From: Sarocladium kiliense
Lineage: Eukaryota; Ascomycota; Sordariomycetes; Hypocreales; Sarocladiaceae
Reading direction: 5' to 3'
NCBI GenBank assembly: GCA_030734395.1
Contig: JAUZTG010000044.1
Span: forward strand, 1,426,001-1,490,000
DNA: 64,000 bases
In this document: positions 25,569-37,415 of the stretch, one piece after another
Layout of the letters: each line of letters opens with the position of its first letter
Numbering within the stretch: position 1 is the stretch's first letter
The notes under the pieces: model-generated
The model's input: the letters and a program-made list of their open reading frames with translations, nothing else
Databases searched by the model: none
What the model was told of the DNA's origin: nothing
Translations under genes and position numbers: made by a program

Positions 25569-28027
25569 ATGGACAAAAATAGATTGGCTTACAACAGCCG
25601 TATCGAAGCAATGCGCAAGGACGAGTATCCGATGCTGAAGAGTAAGTTTAGGATGAAGCAAAGTAGGAAAGAATAATTGGACTAAAGACGCTATTCCCAG
25701 ATGAGACTTACCTTGATCATGCTGGTATGACTTTGCCAGCAAAACGGCTTATGGACGCTTTTACCAAGTCAATGACCTCCACCATCATTGGCAACCCTCA
25801 CTCGGCATTCGCTGCATCGCAGCTATCTAGCTCACGGATTGAAGACATTCGGTCGCGGGTCCTACAGCTGTTCGACGCAGACCCAGCACACTTCGACCTC
25901 ATCTTCGTCGCCAACGCCACCGCAGGGGTCAAGCTGGTGGCAGAGGCCCTCAGAGCGTCACCCAATGGCTTTAACTACTTGTATCATCAGTCAAGTCATA
26001 CGAGCCTTGTGGGACTCCGCCAGGAAGCATGCCACAGCGCCTGCCTCGACGATTCAGCCACCGAAAGTTGGTTAACAGGCGGGACAGCGGTGCCCACCGA
26101 CGCCACAGCAAAGCGTTTGCTGTTGTTCTCTTACCCAGCACAGTCCAACATGGACGGCTCGCGGCTACCACTGAGCTGGATAGGACAGTGTCGCTCCCGG
26201 AATGCTTCTCGAGCATGCCTGACCCTGTTAGACGCTGCTGCATATGTTTCGACAGCTTCGCTGTCTCTCGCAGTGCTGGACGACGCTCCTGACTTTACTG
26301 TCTTCAGTTTCTACAAGATATTCGGCTTTCCTGATCTTGGAGGTCTGATTGTACGGCGAGCGAGCACCTCGCACCTGCTTCTCAACCGCAAGTACTTTGG
26401 TGGAGGGACCGTCGAAGCCACGACATGTGACGCGAAGGAGGCATGGCATGCTCGCAGAACGCGGAGCTTGCACGAAGCACTCGAGGATGGTACTTTGCCT
26501 GTCCACAGTATTACGGGCCTGGACATTGCTATGAAGACACATGCACAGCTCTTTGGGTCTATGAGAGAAGTATCATTGCACGCATCGTATCTGGCAGACC
26601 AGCTATCCTCAGAACTGGGCACCCTGCGGCATGGAAACGGCGTGAAAGCGTGTGTTCTGTACTCTCGGGGAGATGGTGAAGCCAAAGGCCCGATCGTTGC
26701 CTTCAACCTCCTGACAGATACGGGAGCTTGGGTCAGCCCGAGTAAGTTTCAAGAACTAGCCATATTGAAGGGATTCCATATCCGTACGGGCGGAGTGTGC
26801 AATCCAGGTGGGATCGCAGCCGCCTTGGGCTTGACATCAGCCGATGTAAGACGCAACTTCGCTCAAGGCTACCGCTGCGGTGGTGACGACGACATCTTCC
26901 GCGGCAGACCTGTTGGAGTGATTCGAGTCAGTTTCGGAGCTATGAGTACCCTGTCAGACGTCGCGAGATTTTCCTTCTTTGTTCGAGAGTTTTACGCAAG
27001 TCGCAGTGGCATTCAGAGAACACTATCCTCGGATATTCTAGACAACGGGCTATGTCTATCCGAGTCGACGCAACTCTCAGATTTTGTTGTCAATTCCATC
27101 ATGGTCTTTCCTATCAAAAGCTGCCAGGGCTTTGAGATCCCCAAAGAAGCAAGCTGGAGCATGACAGCCAAGGGCCTTGCTTGGGACAGGGAGTGGTGTC
27201 TGCTAAGCCGCGCCACAAACCGAGTCATGAGCCAGAAACGATACCCGCAGATGGCGCTGCTACGACCTCACATCAACCTTGACGAGAACATCATGACGAT
27301 CCACTATCTCGGCGGCAGAGCTGAGTCAGAAAGGCAAGAGAAGTCTATATCACTACCTCTGTATCCAGGGATGGCGTCGCAAGCAAAGAAATGTGACATG
27401 GAGCCCTCAGAGTCTCGGATCGTCGGTGTCGAGACCCCTGTTTACAAGTACACTTCGGAAGCTGTGAATGCATTCTTCTCGACAGCGCTTGAGACGCCCT
27501 GTATCCTAGCGCGGATCTCACATTTATCCCACGAGAGAAGAAGCAACCCTGCTGCTATTATGCCAGGGACCTTTTCGAATGGCAATAATGATGCTGCTTC
27601 CTCCGCCTCTGGATCATTGTCCAATGAAAGCCCAATCCTCGCAATCAATACGTCGAGCGTTAACCAGCTGAATCGAGAAATACAGCTTGCGGGAGGTGAA
27701 CCAGTATCTGCCAAGTCGTTCCGAGCAAACATCATCCTTACCCCAACAAAGGGACCAACAGCAGTGGAGGCAGCATACTCGGAGGACAGATGGACCCAAC
27801 TCCGAATTGGGGGGCTGAGACTGAAAGTGCTTGGCCAGTGTCAGCGATGCCATATGGTCTGCATCGACCCCGAGACAGCCACAAAGCGACCAGAGCCATA
27901 CGTGACATTGTCCAAAACGAGGCGGTTTGAGGGCAAGGTCCTCTTCGGGTGCCACTTGGCACTGACCAATTCGGCTGGATCGGCTACATTGAAAATAGGG
28001 GATTCGGTAACAGCCGACGTTAGATAG
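25569..28027 (+). CDS. hxB: Molybdenum cofactor sulfurase
   Basis: Two exons (25569-25641, 25701-28027) give 799 residues. The N-terminal NifS-like half has YLDHAG, the PLP-binding lysine in FSFYKIFGFP (about Lys230) and the persulfide cysteine in RTGGVCNPGG (about Cys391). The C-terminal half is a MOSC domain, with VFPIKSC at its start and GGLRLKVLGQCQRCHMVC near the end. The enzyme takes sulfur from cysteine and puts the terminal sulfido ligand on the molybdenum of xanthine-oxidase-family hydroxylases; in A. nidulans this is HxB, required by both HxA and HxnS. Here it lies directly upstream of hxnS in the same direction. Such genes are normally unlinked housekeeping genes, so this may be a cluster-dedicated paralogue or the only copy moved here. 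A rest-of-genome search decides which. Confidence 0.93.
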
Positions 28028-28365
28028 ACGAGCCGTTTGACAGAGTTGGGGTAAATCTGGGGCATGGCCACCTTTGATAGCGCGCAATGTACTGCTTCGT
28101 GTTATCTATCCAATCGCTTGACTCTTTACGCTTTCCAGCTATCAAAAGGGCGCTGCTTGAGAGTGCGAAGGTGGGGTGGATGGATGGGCCACTCTCCCAC
28201 TCTTGTTGATAGTTTGAAGCCATCTGCGTTGAAGGGATCAGCCGATTGGCGCAGATCTCAAAAGTGGGCAGAACCGCCGGCTTGCTTGTTAAACGGTTGC
28301 ACAGCAGACGTGGCGATCATCGGAGGCACTGGCTCGGACTAGCCTGATAGCGCTGGGGACTATCA
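28022..28365. promoter_or_regulatory. hxnS: GATA-site cluster in the hxnS promoter
   Basis: Seven HGATAR sites lie in about 345 bases: 28022-28027, 28075-28080, 28207-28212 and 28345-28350 on plus; 28102-28107, 28139-28144 and 28360-28365 on minus. Chance would give about one. HGATAR is the binding core of AreA/NIT2 nitrogen regulators, which are known to control nicotinate and purine catabolism in A. nidulans. The first site overlaps the sulfurase stop codon. Confidence 0.55.
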
Positions 28366-28520
28366 TAGCAGCAGAGTCTCGCCGCTGGCTCATCCCCAGA
28401 CAGCTGGGAGAGACCGGGAGGTCCGACATTGGACGGCATTCTTTAGGATCAATTCATCGTCCATCCATCGCTTGCCAGTATACCGTCTTCCCCTTCACTT
28501 CATATGCTTAGAAACCCAAG

Positions 28521-31500
28521 ATGATGGTAACGACAGCACCAGAGGCTTTGCCTTCGCCTCCATTGTCTGATGGCCGCAAAAGCCCTCGTACCGCAGTCCC
28601 AATGGACCTGTCACCACTTATACAATCCACCTATCAGTCCTCAGAGCTAAAGTTCTACGTCAATGGAAAGCTCACGATCGTCAATAACCCCAATCCAGAA
28701 TGGGTCCTTCTCGATTGGATCAGAGCCCAGGACAGCCTCAAAGGGACTAAGTTGGGCTGCGGCGAAGGCGGTTGCGGCGCCTGCACAGTTGTTCTCCAGA
28801 CAGGCTTGCCAAACGGCAGGATTCGGCACGACGCTGTGAACGCCTGTCTCTTCCCCTTGATTGGGGTCGATGGAAAGGCTCTCATTACCATTGAGGGCCT
28901 GGGTACTGTCAAGAACCCTCACCCATTGCAGGAAAGAGTCGCAAAGATGCAGTAAGTTTCAAGTGCATCTCTTCTTCTTAACCCTGGATGTTTCTTAGTC
29001 TGACATGGTTTCGTGGCAGCGGTTCACAATGCGGTTTCTGCACACCTGGAATAATCATGAGCCTATATGCTCTGATTCGCAATTCCTACTACGGCGGACG
29101 CTTCCACCTCACCACTTCTGATGTTGAGCTCAGGGGGCACTTGGATGGAAACTTGTGCAGATGTGTAAGTGATGGCAGAAATAAGCTGTTTCTCCACTAT
29201 GAACCAGCCTGGCTGTCGAAGAAACTGCAATGTAGCTGACAGTTGAGCCTCTGCAGACTGGATACAAGCCAATATTAGAAGCTGCACGGTCATTCGTGTT
29301 AGAAGATCTGAAAGGGACAATCAAAGATACGCCAATGAATGAACAAGCCTCCGAACAGTCAGCAGAGGCAGATCTCACCGATACTACTCAGGTGGCAAGT
29401 CAGGTCAAGTCAAAGGGCTCATGTGGTCGACCGGGCGGCTGTTGCCGAGATGAACCAGGCCTAGGAGCCTGTTCAAGTACGCCAGCACCATCAGAGGCAA
29501 AGGTTAAACCCTCAGATCCAGATATGCCAGTCTTTCTGCCGTACCGACCAGACTCAGAACCTATCTTCCCCCCAGCTCTCCGAAAGTACGAGGCCCAGCC
29601 AGTTTGCTATGGAAATAAGCAAAAGCTGTGGTTCAGACCGATCAACCTGCAACAACTCCTCGATCTCAAGAGCACATATCCTGCCGGCAAGATTGTTGGA
29701 GGAGCCAGCGAGACTCAGATCGAAGTACGGTTCAAGAAGAGGGACTACCGTGTGTCCATCTACGCCGCGGATATTGCAGAACTCAGGGGCAATCCGACTC
29801 CTCAGACGGATGAAGCGGTAGACGCCATGCGGGAACTCCGTATATTCGCCAACTACCCTCTCACAGCCGTCGAAGATTTATGTACCACGCTGTACAAACA
29901 AATGGGACGGCGGGCCTCTGTTCTTGAGGCATTACGAAAGCAGCTTCGGTATTTTGCTGGGCGGCAGATTAGGAATGTAGCCAGTTTGGCTGGTAGTCTG
30001 GCTACCGCAAGTCCCATTTCGGACTCGGCACCCGTTCTTATGGCAGCAGGGGCCTCTGTGGTGATCGAGTCACGTCAGTCAGAGGTGATACAGTTCCCCC
30101 TATCAAGGTGGTTTCTCGGCTATAGGACGACTACGCTCCCTGAAGACGGAGTCATCACCGAGATTGTCATCCCTCTACCTTCCAAGGTTGACATTGAGAT
30201 CACCAAAGCTTACAAGCAGGCCAAGAGGAAGGATGATGATATCGCGATTGTGACTTCAGGGATGAGGGTTCGCCTCAACCAGGATCGTGTTGTGATCGAT
30301 GCTAGCCTCGCGTTTGGCGGCCTCGCTGCGACCACGGTATTTGCTGAGCATGCCCAGAAGGCTATCTTAGGTCGCGTCTGGACGGACTCGGACACTCTTG
30401 AAGTTGCTCTCGATGCGCTGTTGGAAGACTTCAACCTTCCTCGGGGAGTTCCCGGTGGCATGGCCCATTATCGTCGGAGTAAGAGAGCCCCTATCCTCCT
30501 TTCTCTTGTCTTCCGAAGTAGGAATTACTTGAACAGCGGGACTGACTTTGAGGGACATTACAGCGCTGTCACTATCCATGTTCTTCCGATTCTGGCACGA
30601 AGCAAGCCATGATCTTGGACTGGCTAGCTTTGACAAAGACCTGATCGAGGGCATCCACAGGAACATATCGTCTGGAACTCACACACATACGCCCCGTCTG
30701 GGAACCAAGGCTGTCGGTAAGGCGCTGCCTCACCTCTCGGCCCTCAAGCATTGTACTGGAGAAGCCGAGTACTTGGACGATATGCCGAAGCAACACAACG
30801 AGCTCTTTGGAGCTGTAGTCATGTCAACCATGGTGCATGCAGAGATTGTCAGTGTTGACTGGCAGCGTGCACTAGAGATGCCGGGCGTCGTGAGCTATCT
30901 GGATAAAGATAGCGTGCCCAAGGGCGGCAACAAATGGGGTCCGGTGGTCAAGGACGAGGAGCTTTTTGTGGATGGCGAAGTCAAATACTATGGGCAGGTC
31001 ATCGGCATGATATGCGCAAAGTCTGCTCTCGAGGCTCGGGCGGCCGCCGATCAAGTGAAGGTCGAGTATAAACCCCTGCCTGCAATACTTACAATCAGCC
31101 AGGCCATCAAAGCCAAGAGCTTCTTCGATCACGGGAAGGAGTTACGAAAGGGAGATGCTGTGCAAGGCTCTCTCGAAGAGGCATTCAGCAAGTGCGAGCA
31201 CGTCTTCTCCGGAGTGTCAAAGATGGGAGGTCAGGAGCACTTCTATCTCGAGACGCAGGCAGCCTTTGCGATCCCTCACATCGAGGACGGATCTATGGAT
31301 GTGTACGGCTCGACGCAGAACCTGATGGAGAACCAGGTCTTCGTGGCGCAGGTCCTCGGCGTGTCGATGAGCAAGATCAATATGCGAGTGCGACGCATGG
31401 GCGGTGCTTATGGCGGCAAGGAATCTCGAAGCACACCTTTTGCCTGTATGGTCGCCCTTGCGGCGCAGAAGACTAAGCGGCCCGTTCGAATCATGCTCAA

Positions 31501-33368
31501 TCGTGACGAGGACATTGCTGTCAGCGGTCAGCGGCATCCGTTCCAGTGCCACTGGAAAGTGGGAGTAGATGCCGAAGGACGCATTCAATGCCTCGACGCG
31601 GACGTTTACAACAATGCTGGATACTCGCTCGATATGAGCGGCGCAGTCATGTAAGTGAACCCAGAGTGTCTAGATCTAGATCAAGTTTATGCCATCGGTA
31701 ACACCTCTGACTCTTACACAGGGACCGTGCATGCACGCACATTGACAACTGCTACCATATCCCCAACGCATGGATCCGTGGATGGGTGTGCAAAACGAAC
31801 ACTGTCAGCAACACAGCCTACCGCGGCTTTGGCGGGCCACAGGGCATGTACTTTACCGAGAGCATTATGTTCCATGTTGCAGAGAAGCTAGGGCTGGATG
31901 TCGACGAGCTTCGGATGCGCAACTTGTATCAAGTTGGACAAAGAACTCCATTCTTGCAGCTCATCACCGACGACTTCCACGTGCCTACGATGATGGAACA
32001 GCTCAGCAACAGCGCAGAATTTGAGAAGAGGAAGTTCCAGGTTGCTGAGTTCAACGCCAAGAACAGGTTCAGAAAGCGAGGCATCGTTCGGATCCCTACA
32101 AAATTCGGCCTCAGCTTCGCGACTGCCGTCGTCCTCAATCAGGCGGGTGCCTACGTCAAGATCTATGAGGATGGTTCTGTCCTATTGCATCACGGTGGCA
32201 CTGAGATGGGCCAGGGTCTCTACACCAAGATGTGCCAGGTAGCAGCAGAAGAGTTGGGTGTTAGCACCGACGAGATCTACAACAAGGAGTCTCAGACTGA
32301 TCAAGTCGCCAACCCATCGCCAACAGGAGCCTCCTCGGGCAGCGATCTGAACGGCATGGCTGTCAAAAATGCCTGCGATCAGCTCAACGAACGACTGGCG
32401 CCATATCGTGAGAAGTATGGCCCGGATGCTTCGCTGAAGGTGATTGCTCATGCGGCGTACGCGGACAGAGTCAACTTGGCAGCGAATGGATTTTGGAAGA
32501 TGCCACGAATTGGGTATCAATGGGGCAATTGGAAGGATCCGTTGCCGATGTAAGTGCTTGCTCGTACTTCCGCGAAGTAAAATAGTAGCTAATCATGGGC
32601 TGTGTGTTTGCGTTCAGGTACTATTACTGGACTCAAGGAGTGTAAGTTCCCCATTTTCTCACTTCCATCCACATCTCTGTCGTGGTTTCTAATGAGTACG
32701 TAGTGCCATTACTGAAGTAGAACTTGACGTCCTGACAGGCGATCACACGGTTCTCCGAACTGATCTGATGATGGTAAGACACGCAACTTGTCCGCACACG
32801 TACGTCAGCTTGTTAACGCAGCATAAGGACATTGGACGATCCATCAACCCCGCCATTGATTATGGCCAGATCGAGGGCGCTTTTGTTCAGGGACAAGGCT
32901 TGTTCACCATGGAGGAGTCATTATGGACTGGCAAGGGCGAAGTCTTCACAAAGGGCCCTGGCACATACAAGATACCCGGTAACTTTCCTTTTCCTTCTAT
33001 CTCGTGACTTGCTAGCTGACTTGAGGTGATATAAATCAGGCTTCTCCGACATACCTCAAGTGTTCAATGTCTCGATGCTGGAGCGGGACTCTTGTGGCAA
33101 ATCCATCAGCTGGGAGAATCTGCGGTCCATCCAGAGTAGCAAAGGGGTTGGCGAGCCTCCCCTATTCCTGGGCTCAAGTGTGTTCTTTGCCCTACGGGAG
33201 GCGGTCAAGGCTGCGCGGAGGATGAACGGATCTGGGGATTCTCTGTTGCTGAATGCGCCGTCAACAGCAGAGAAGCTGAGACTGGCTGTTGGTGATCGGT
33301 TGGTGGAAAAGGCGAAGGTGGCTGTTGGAGAGGGCCAGCCAGAGTTCTTTACTCGTATTGAAGATTAG
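28521..33368 (+). CDS. hxnS: Molybdenum hydroxylase, nicotinate hydroxylase / purine hydroxylase II type
   Basis: Nine exons (28521-28951, 29020-29164, 29257-30478, 30564-31650, 31722-32549, 32618-32641, 32704-32773, 32828-32978, 33040-33368) give 1428 residues, the size of fungal xanthine dehydrogenases. It has two [2Fe-2S] clusters: CGEGGCGAC (Cys80/85/88) and CGFC (148/151) with CRC (190/192). An FAD domain (about 290-500) and the molybdopterin domain (about 600-1428) follow, the latter with GGAYGGKE, TAYRGFGGPQG, GGTEMGQG and VGEPP (Glu1358, the catalytic glutamate). The pocket Phe-Thr pair of xanthine dehydrogenase reads Phe1094-Ala1095 here. The neighbours (imide hydrolase, amidase, 6-hydroxynicotinate monooxygenase, HxnR) make nicotinate 6-hydroxylation more likely than xanthine oxidation. 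Exon 6 is only 24 nt. The exon 8 acceptor could lie six bases earlier. True HxA cannot be fully excluded without a phylogeny. Confidence 0.85.
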
Positions 33369-33766
33369 AGATAACAGTCAGTATAATACAAGGAAGAAAC
33401 CTTCAAATATTTGCGTCGAGATCTACTAGTCGTTGCCAATCCCAAAATCGAGGGCGTAGATCAGGTGGCTTCTGCGATGTAACTAGTTGTCCGTCCAGAT
33501 AGACACGCCGGCTTAGCCTACAAACCAGAGATCATGGAGGCACAACCTGTTGTGAAAGTACACCGTGCTGATTATGCGGAAATAACATAATTGAGCGCAA
33601 GCAGCTGGGATCAGTAAAAAAGCTGGAGCGGAATGCGTAGAACTTGCAGTTGTGGTTGATGAAAGGCTCAGGGTCAATGACATTGATCACGTTTAATCTG
33701 ATCACTTGACTGAACCCATCTTTCCTCTCTCAAGCTAAGAGCTGAAACCGCTACACTCGTCATGAA
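33369..33766. other. Convergent 3' intergenic region hxnS / hxnY
   Basis: Gap between the stops of two genes pointing at each other. It should hold both polyadenylation regions; no gene or repeat was seen. Confidence 0.4.
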
Positions 33767-34944
33767 CTACCTTTTTGTGTTCTCCAGGCCTTGCTTGTAC
33801 AATTGTGCCCTGCCATAGGACTCGGCATACGATGCCGAAACCATCTCCTGCACAGTAGTTGGCGTGAATTTAGGCTCTTCCGTGGCAGCCTTGCATGTAG
33901 GGATGCAGTCCACGACGTAGTCTGGGTTGCCTGACAGGAAGACAGGGATAGAGTAACGCTCCTTTCCGGTCTTGTTGATGACGCGGTGGACGTTGCTCTT
34001 GTACTTTTCGTTGGTCCAACGAGCCATGAGGTTCCCTAGGTTGATCACGAGAGCGCCCTCAGTTGGGGGTACCTAGAATTCGAGGCTTTGTCAATTATGA
34101 TGTTTGCTTGAAAGTTCTTGATGACGGGAGCGCCATGTCCGTGGAAAAGACAAGGGGAGGAAAAGTGAAGCAATGGACTTACATCAATCCATGTTTTGGA
34201 CTCTTGATCCCAGACTTGCAATCCATCGACAACATCTTGCAGAAGCATGGTGATGGCGCCAAAGTCAGTGTGAGCACCGATTCCACGCGTCTTCTTGTCA
34301 TCGCAGTCAGCTGGTTGTGGCGGATAGTGAAGGAGTCGCATGGTAGCCACGGCCCCGTCAAGGAACCTGTCAAAGTAAAGCTCGTCCAGGTCGAGAGACA
34401 GGGCAATCGCACGCATCAAGTCTCCAGCTAGCGCAAGCGCTGAGTTATAGTAGTCCATGGTGGCCTGTTGAAAAGCGGGCAGGTCGTCTCCAAGTGCTTC
34501 AGGCCACTGATTAGGCCCGCTATTGAGCTTCTTCTCAATAAAGTAAGGATGTGTCTTGGGGATTTCGGCGCCGATATAGAAGCCCTCCTTAAGCTCGGGC
34601 TCAGTTCCCTCCTCGAGGATCTGCGATCGAAGCATCTCGTAGCCTCTATTCCATGAGTTATTGTTCTTGGATACAGTTTCTTTGCTCTCAAAGGGCATCT
34701 CGAAGAATTTCTTGGAGTTTTCCATGACTGCCCTTTGCTTGGCGAGGTCAATGCGGTGGTTCTTGATCTGGAAGAAGCCATTGTACAGACAGCTCTCGCG
34801 GATTTGATCAACCACTGCTTGCTTCGCGGTTGCATCACTGGAGAGAAAGCCTGGATGTGAAGCGTCAGTCTCTCGTTCTCTGTTGTCTTTTTCGATGTCA
34901 TGCTTACCAGAAAAGTCAATAATTGGGATCTCGCGTGGAGCCAT
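33767..34944 (-). CDS. hxnY: Fe(II)/2-oxoglutarate-dependent oxygenase (HxnY-like)
   Basis: Three exons (34944-34908, 34850-34183, 34072-33767) give 336 residues. The start is the ATG of MAPREIPIIDFSG, the classical N-terminus of isopenicillin-N-synthase-like dioxygenases. Intron 1 (57 nt) is open in frame, but its ends and CTGAC branch site are canonical and removing it joins DFSG to FLSSD as in relatives. The iron triad is His206 and Asp208 (GAHTDFG) with His264 (NVHRVIN). The arginine in RYSIPVF should bind 2-oxoglutarate. Relatives include thymine 7-hydroxylase; in A. nidulans HxnY belongs to the nicotinate regulon and acts on a reduced pyridine intermediate. It lies tail to tail with hxnS and is transcribed away from hxnN's 3' end. 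The exact reaction is inferred. Confidence 0.82.
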
Positions 34945-35450
34945 GGCTAAAGATCTCAGAGGGGTATAGTTCTCGTCGACTGAGAGGTGCTCCTTGCTTG
35001 TCACGTGTGCGCGATAAGCTTCATCAATGGATCAAGAGTGCGCCGCGGTCAGTACCAATCTTTATAATCCTAGAGCAGTAGAAGACGCTATTGCAGCCGT
35101 AAACTCGAGCTGGGATCGCGACGTTGGTGGTGTTACCTATCAAGATGAACCCATCACTCACCCCAAGGATGCACCACTAAGGAACCGAGTAACGATCCCG
35201 GGATACGATGGCGGCGACATGTGGAGTTGCAAAGTCTAAGACTCCCCCATTCTCAACTCTTGTCGTCTACCCCCACCCTTGACGGGATCGTTGGAGGATT
35301 AGGTTCACCGTCAATGCGACGACTCACATTTAGTCTCTCCTAGTGATGACCACGCGATGCCCTTATCAGTTTGGAACTCTTGGAGACCCCATCCCATTCG
35401 CGAATCCGGGCCGGGACTTGGGGTAGCATTGATGTATTGATAACAACGAA
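34945..35450. promoter_or_regulatory. hxnY: hxnY promoter region
   Basis: The 506-base interval between the hxnN stop and the hxnY start, both on the minus strand. It contains four HGATAR sites (35012-35017 and 35438-35443 on plus; 35137-35142 and 35363-35368 on minus), compatible with nitrogen control. Confidence 0.4.
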
Positions 35451-37415
35451 TTAGTTACCGTTGACTATGCTATCTATGACTCGAGCAGCCGCAAGGAGCT
35501 TCTCCTCCTCCAACTTTCGGCAGACGAGTTGAATCCCCACTGGAAGTTGAAGCTCAGCCATTCTGTGCCTGTTCTGTTCCCACAGGCCAGCGTTCCACTC
35601 ATCCGCCGACCCTCTTCTCCCATCGCAATCCCACGGTGCCTCCAAATCAACGCGGGAGACCTTTCCTGCTGGGATGACCATTGCCGAGTAGTCTAGAAAG
35701 TTCCATACCTTGGTATAGCCCACCCAACGGCATCCTCGATGAGGAACTGCTGCATGTGGCATTGGCGGCATCACTAGGACATCCACAGGGAGCCCCGTTG
35801 TCGGCGAACACAACTCATTCCACTTATCCAAGTACCGTTGTTGAAGATCAAACTTTTGCTTGTTCAGCTGCCAGTACTCGTACACACTGATAGGTCCCGC
35901 TCCGCTGTTGATCAGCTTGTCAACATGAGGAATCAGGGGCTCGCCGCCCGCAGCAATTGCGTCTCGGATGTCTTGTCCTCCATCGGCGGTGTAGAATTGA
36001 TCCTAAACGAATAAAAGCGATAAGTAAATATTCACATCGCTTTTGAAGCTCAGGGATGCCTCACCATTACTGCGATGCATTCGGCGTGCAGCTCAGAGTT
36101 CCACATGACAATGTCATGCCCAGCTTGCCTCAGCCTATCGACCGCGTCTCCCAACACGCGAGTTATAGGTGGATGGGGGGTGACTACGCCGTCGTCGAAT
36201 AGCACGCCTACAGTCAGCGAGGACTGACCCAAGACTTGCTGGAAAAGGTCCTCGCGCCACGGGATAGGGCTGCATCTAGCATCTTTCTTCCACGGCTGTT
36301 GGCTTAGCACAGCCCTCATGGCAAGCTCAATCATGTCCAGGCTTTGCGCCATGGGACCGATGGATGACGGAACATGCTCTTGCCCTTCGGTAGAAACGGG
36401 AATGCCTCGGTAAGGCAAGCGAGAGCTCTGTGCTGGCTCGTTAGGGGAACCGGACTCAAGAAAAATATGTCGGATGCCGACAGGGACTTACACTGGGCTT
36501 GAGGCCATACAGACCTTGCATATGGCACGGTATACGGATGCTGCCGCCGATGTCAGTACCCCAGCCTAGACAGGATCCTCGGTTGGCGAGGAGAACAGCC
36601 TCGCCTCCTGTAGAGCCGCCAGGGGTGTAGTTGGGATCAGCCAAGTTGGTTGTCAAGCCCCATAGAGGGTTTTCAGTCTCACACCACTTTGTTCGTCAGG
36701 ACAGTACTCATTACTCAACTGAGGGTGAATCGGATCAATACCATGATACTTTGTGGCAAGTTCGACTTTGCCAACACGACTGCTCCCAGGTCATTCAAAA
36801 TCCGAACAAGAACAGCATCGTGGTCGGCAGGACAGAAGGCTCTGCCAACATAGCCCAATGTTGTGTCGTAACCCTTGATGTTGAACTGATCTTTCAATGT
36901 GACCGGTATACCATGCAGAGGGCCAACCAAAGTGCCCGTGTTTTTGACATGCTCATCGAGTTCCTTTGCACGTTGAATGGCGGCATCGAAGGCCACCTCG
37001 GTAAGACTTTTGGAAGCAATGTCAGCTGTGGCCAGAGATTATCGTCGTTCCGTCTACTGGGCTTACCAATTGGTCTATGAAGTAAGAGACCTAGTCAGTG
37101 GACGTGTTGCTGAAGTACGACTTGCTTGCCAATACGTACTAAGCGATGAGTCTCGCGAGCCCTGCATCACGTTTCGTTAGCCCGTGTTCGAAACTCAGTC
37201 GCGTGTCATCGCGTCTCTTCATTTTCTCACCTTTCGATGTATCCTCGTAACGTAGGCTGGCATGTGGTTGTTCCCAAGCGTAGTGCGGCGTGGTATTCGC
37301 CTGTGTCAGCGATGTGAGGCTGGGTGAGATCAGAGGACGTTCCGCCGCCAATGGACTCCTCACGGAGACGCCGTTTTGCGTCCACGATATCTTGCCAGCG
37401 CGTCGTGCTCCCCAT
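35451..37415 (-). CDS. hxnN: Amidase-signature hydrolase (HxnN-like) with an 8-nt micro-exon
   Basis: Seven exons (37415-37231, 37161-37140, 37074-37067, 37006-36742, 36686-36492, 36427-36065, 36002-35451) give 529 residues. The triad is Lys110 (VTLKD), Ser185 (GGSTGG) and Ser209 (DIGGSIR), with 75- and 24-residue gaps exactly as in fatty acid amide hydrolase. AKSNLPQSIM joins WCETENPLWG, and LKPS joins SRLPYRG, as in AmdS-type amidases. Near the N-terminus the frame looks broken until a 22-nt exon and an 8-nt exon (accaattg) are spliced. That rebuilds GYIERARETHRL-TNC-LTEVAFD, the conserved TNCLTE block. In A. nidulans HxnN is the last amidase of nicotinate catabolism, releasing ammonium to give 2-hydroxyglutarate. 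It is divergent from hxnV. Family is certain; the substrate comes from context. Confidence 0.88.

Noticed and set aside
27614..28087. 157-codon frame antisense to the MoCo sulfurase
   Set aside because: Shadow of a well-supported coding exon with no independent motif.
28521..33368. Ordinary xanthine dehydrogenase (HxA)
   Set aside because: Not excluded outright. The hxn neighbourhood and the Phe-Ala pocket make purine hydroxylase II / nicotinate hydroxylase more likely. A phylogeny would settle it.
34851..34907. hxnY read straight through its first intron
   Set aside because: The segment is open in frame, but it has canonical GTAAGC..CCAG ends with a CTGAC branch site. Its 19 polar residues interrupt a conserved N-terminal block.
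37001..37415. hxnN as a pseudogene with a broken N-terminus
   Set aside because: Apparent frame breaks vanish when the 22-nt and 8-nt exons are spliced. The result restores conserved amidase sequence, and the total length is in phase.
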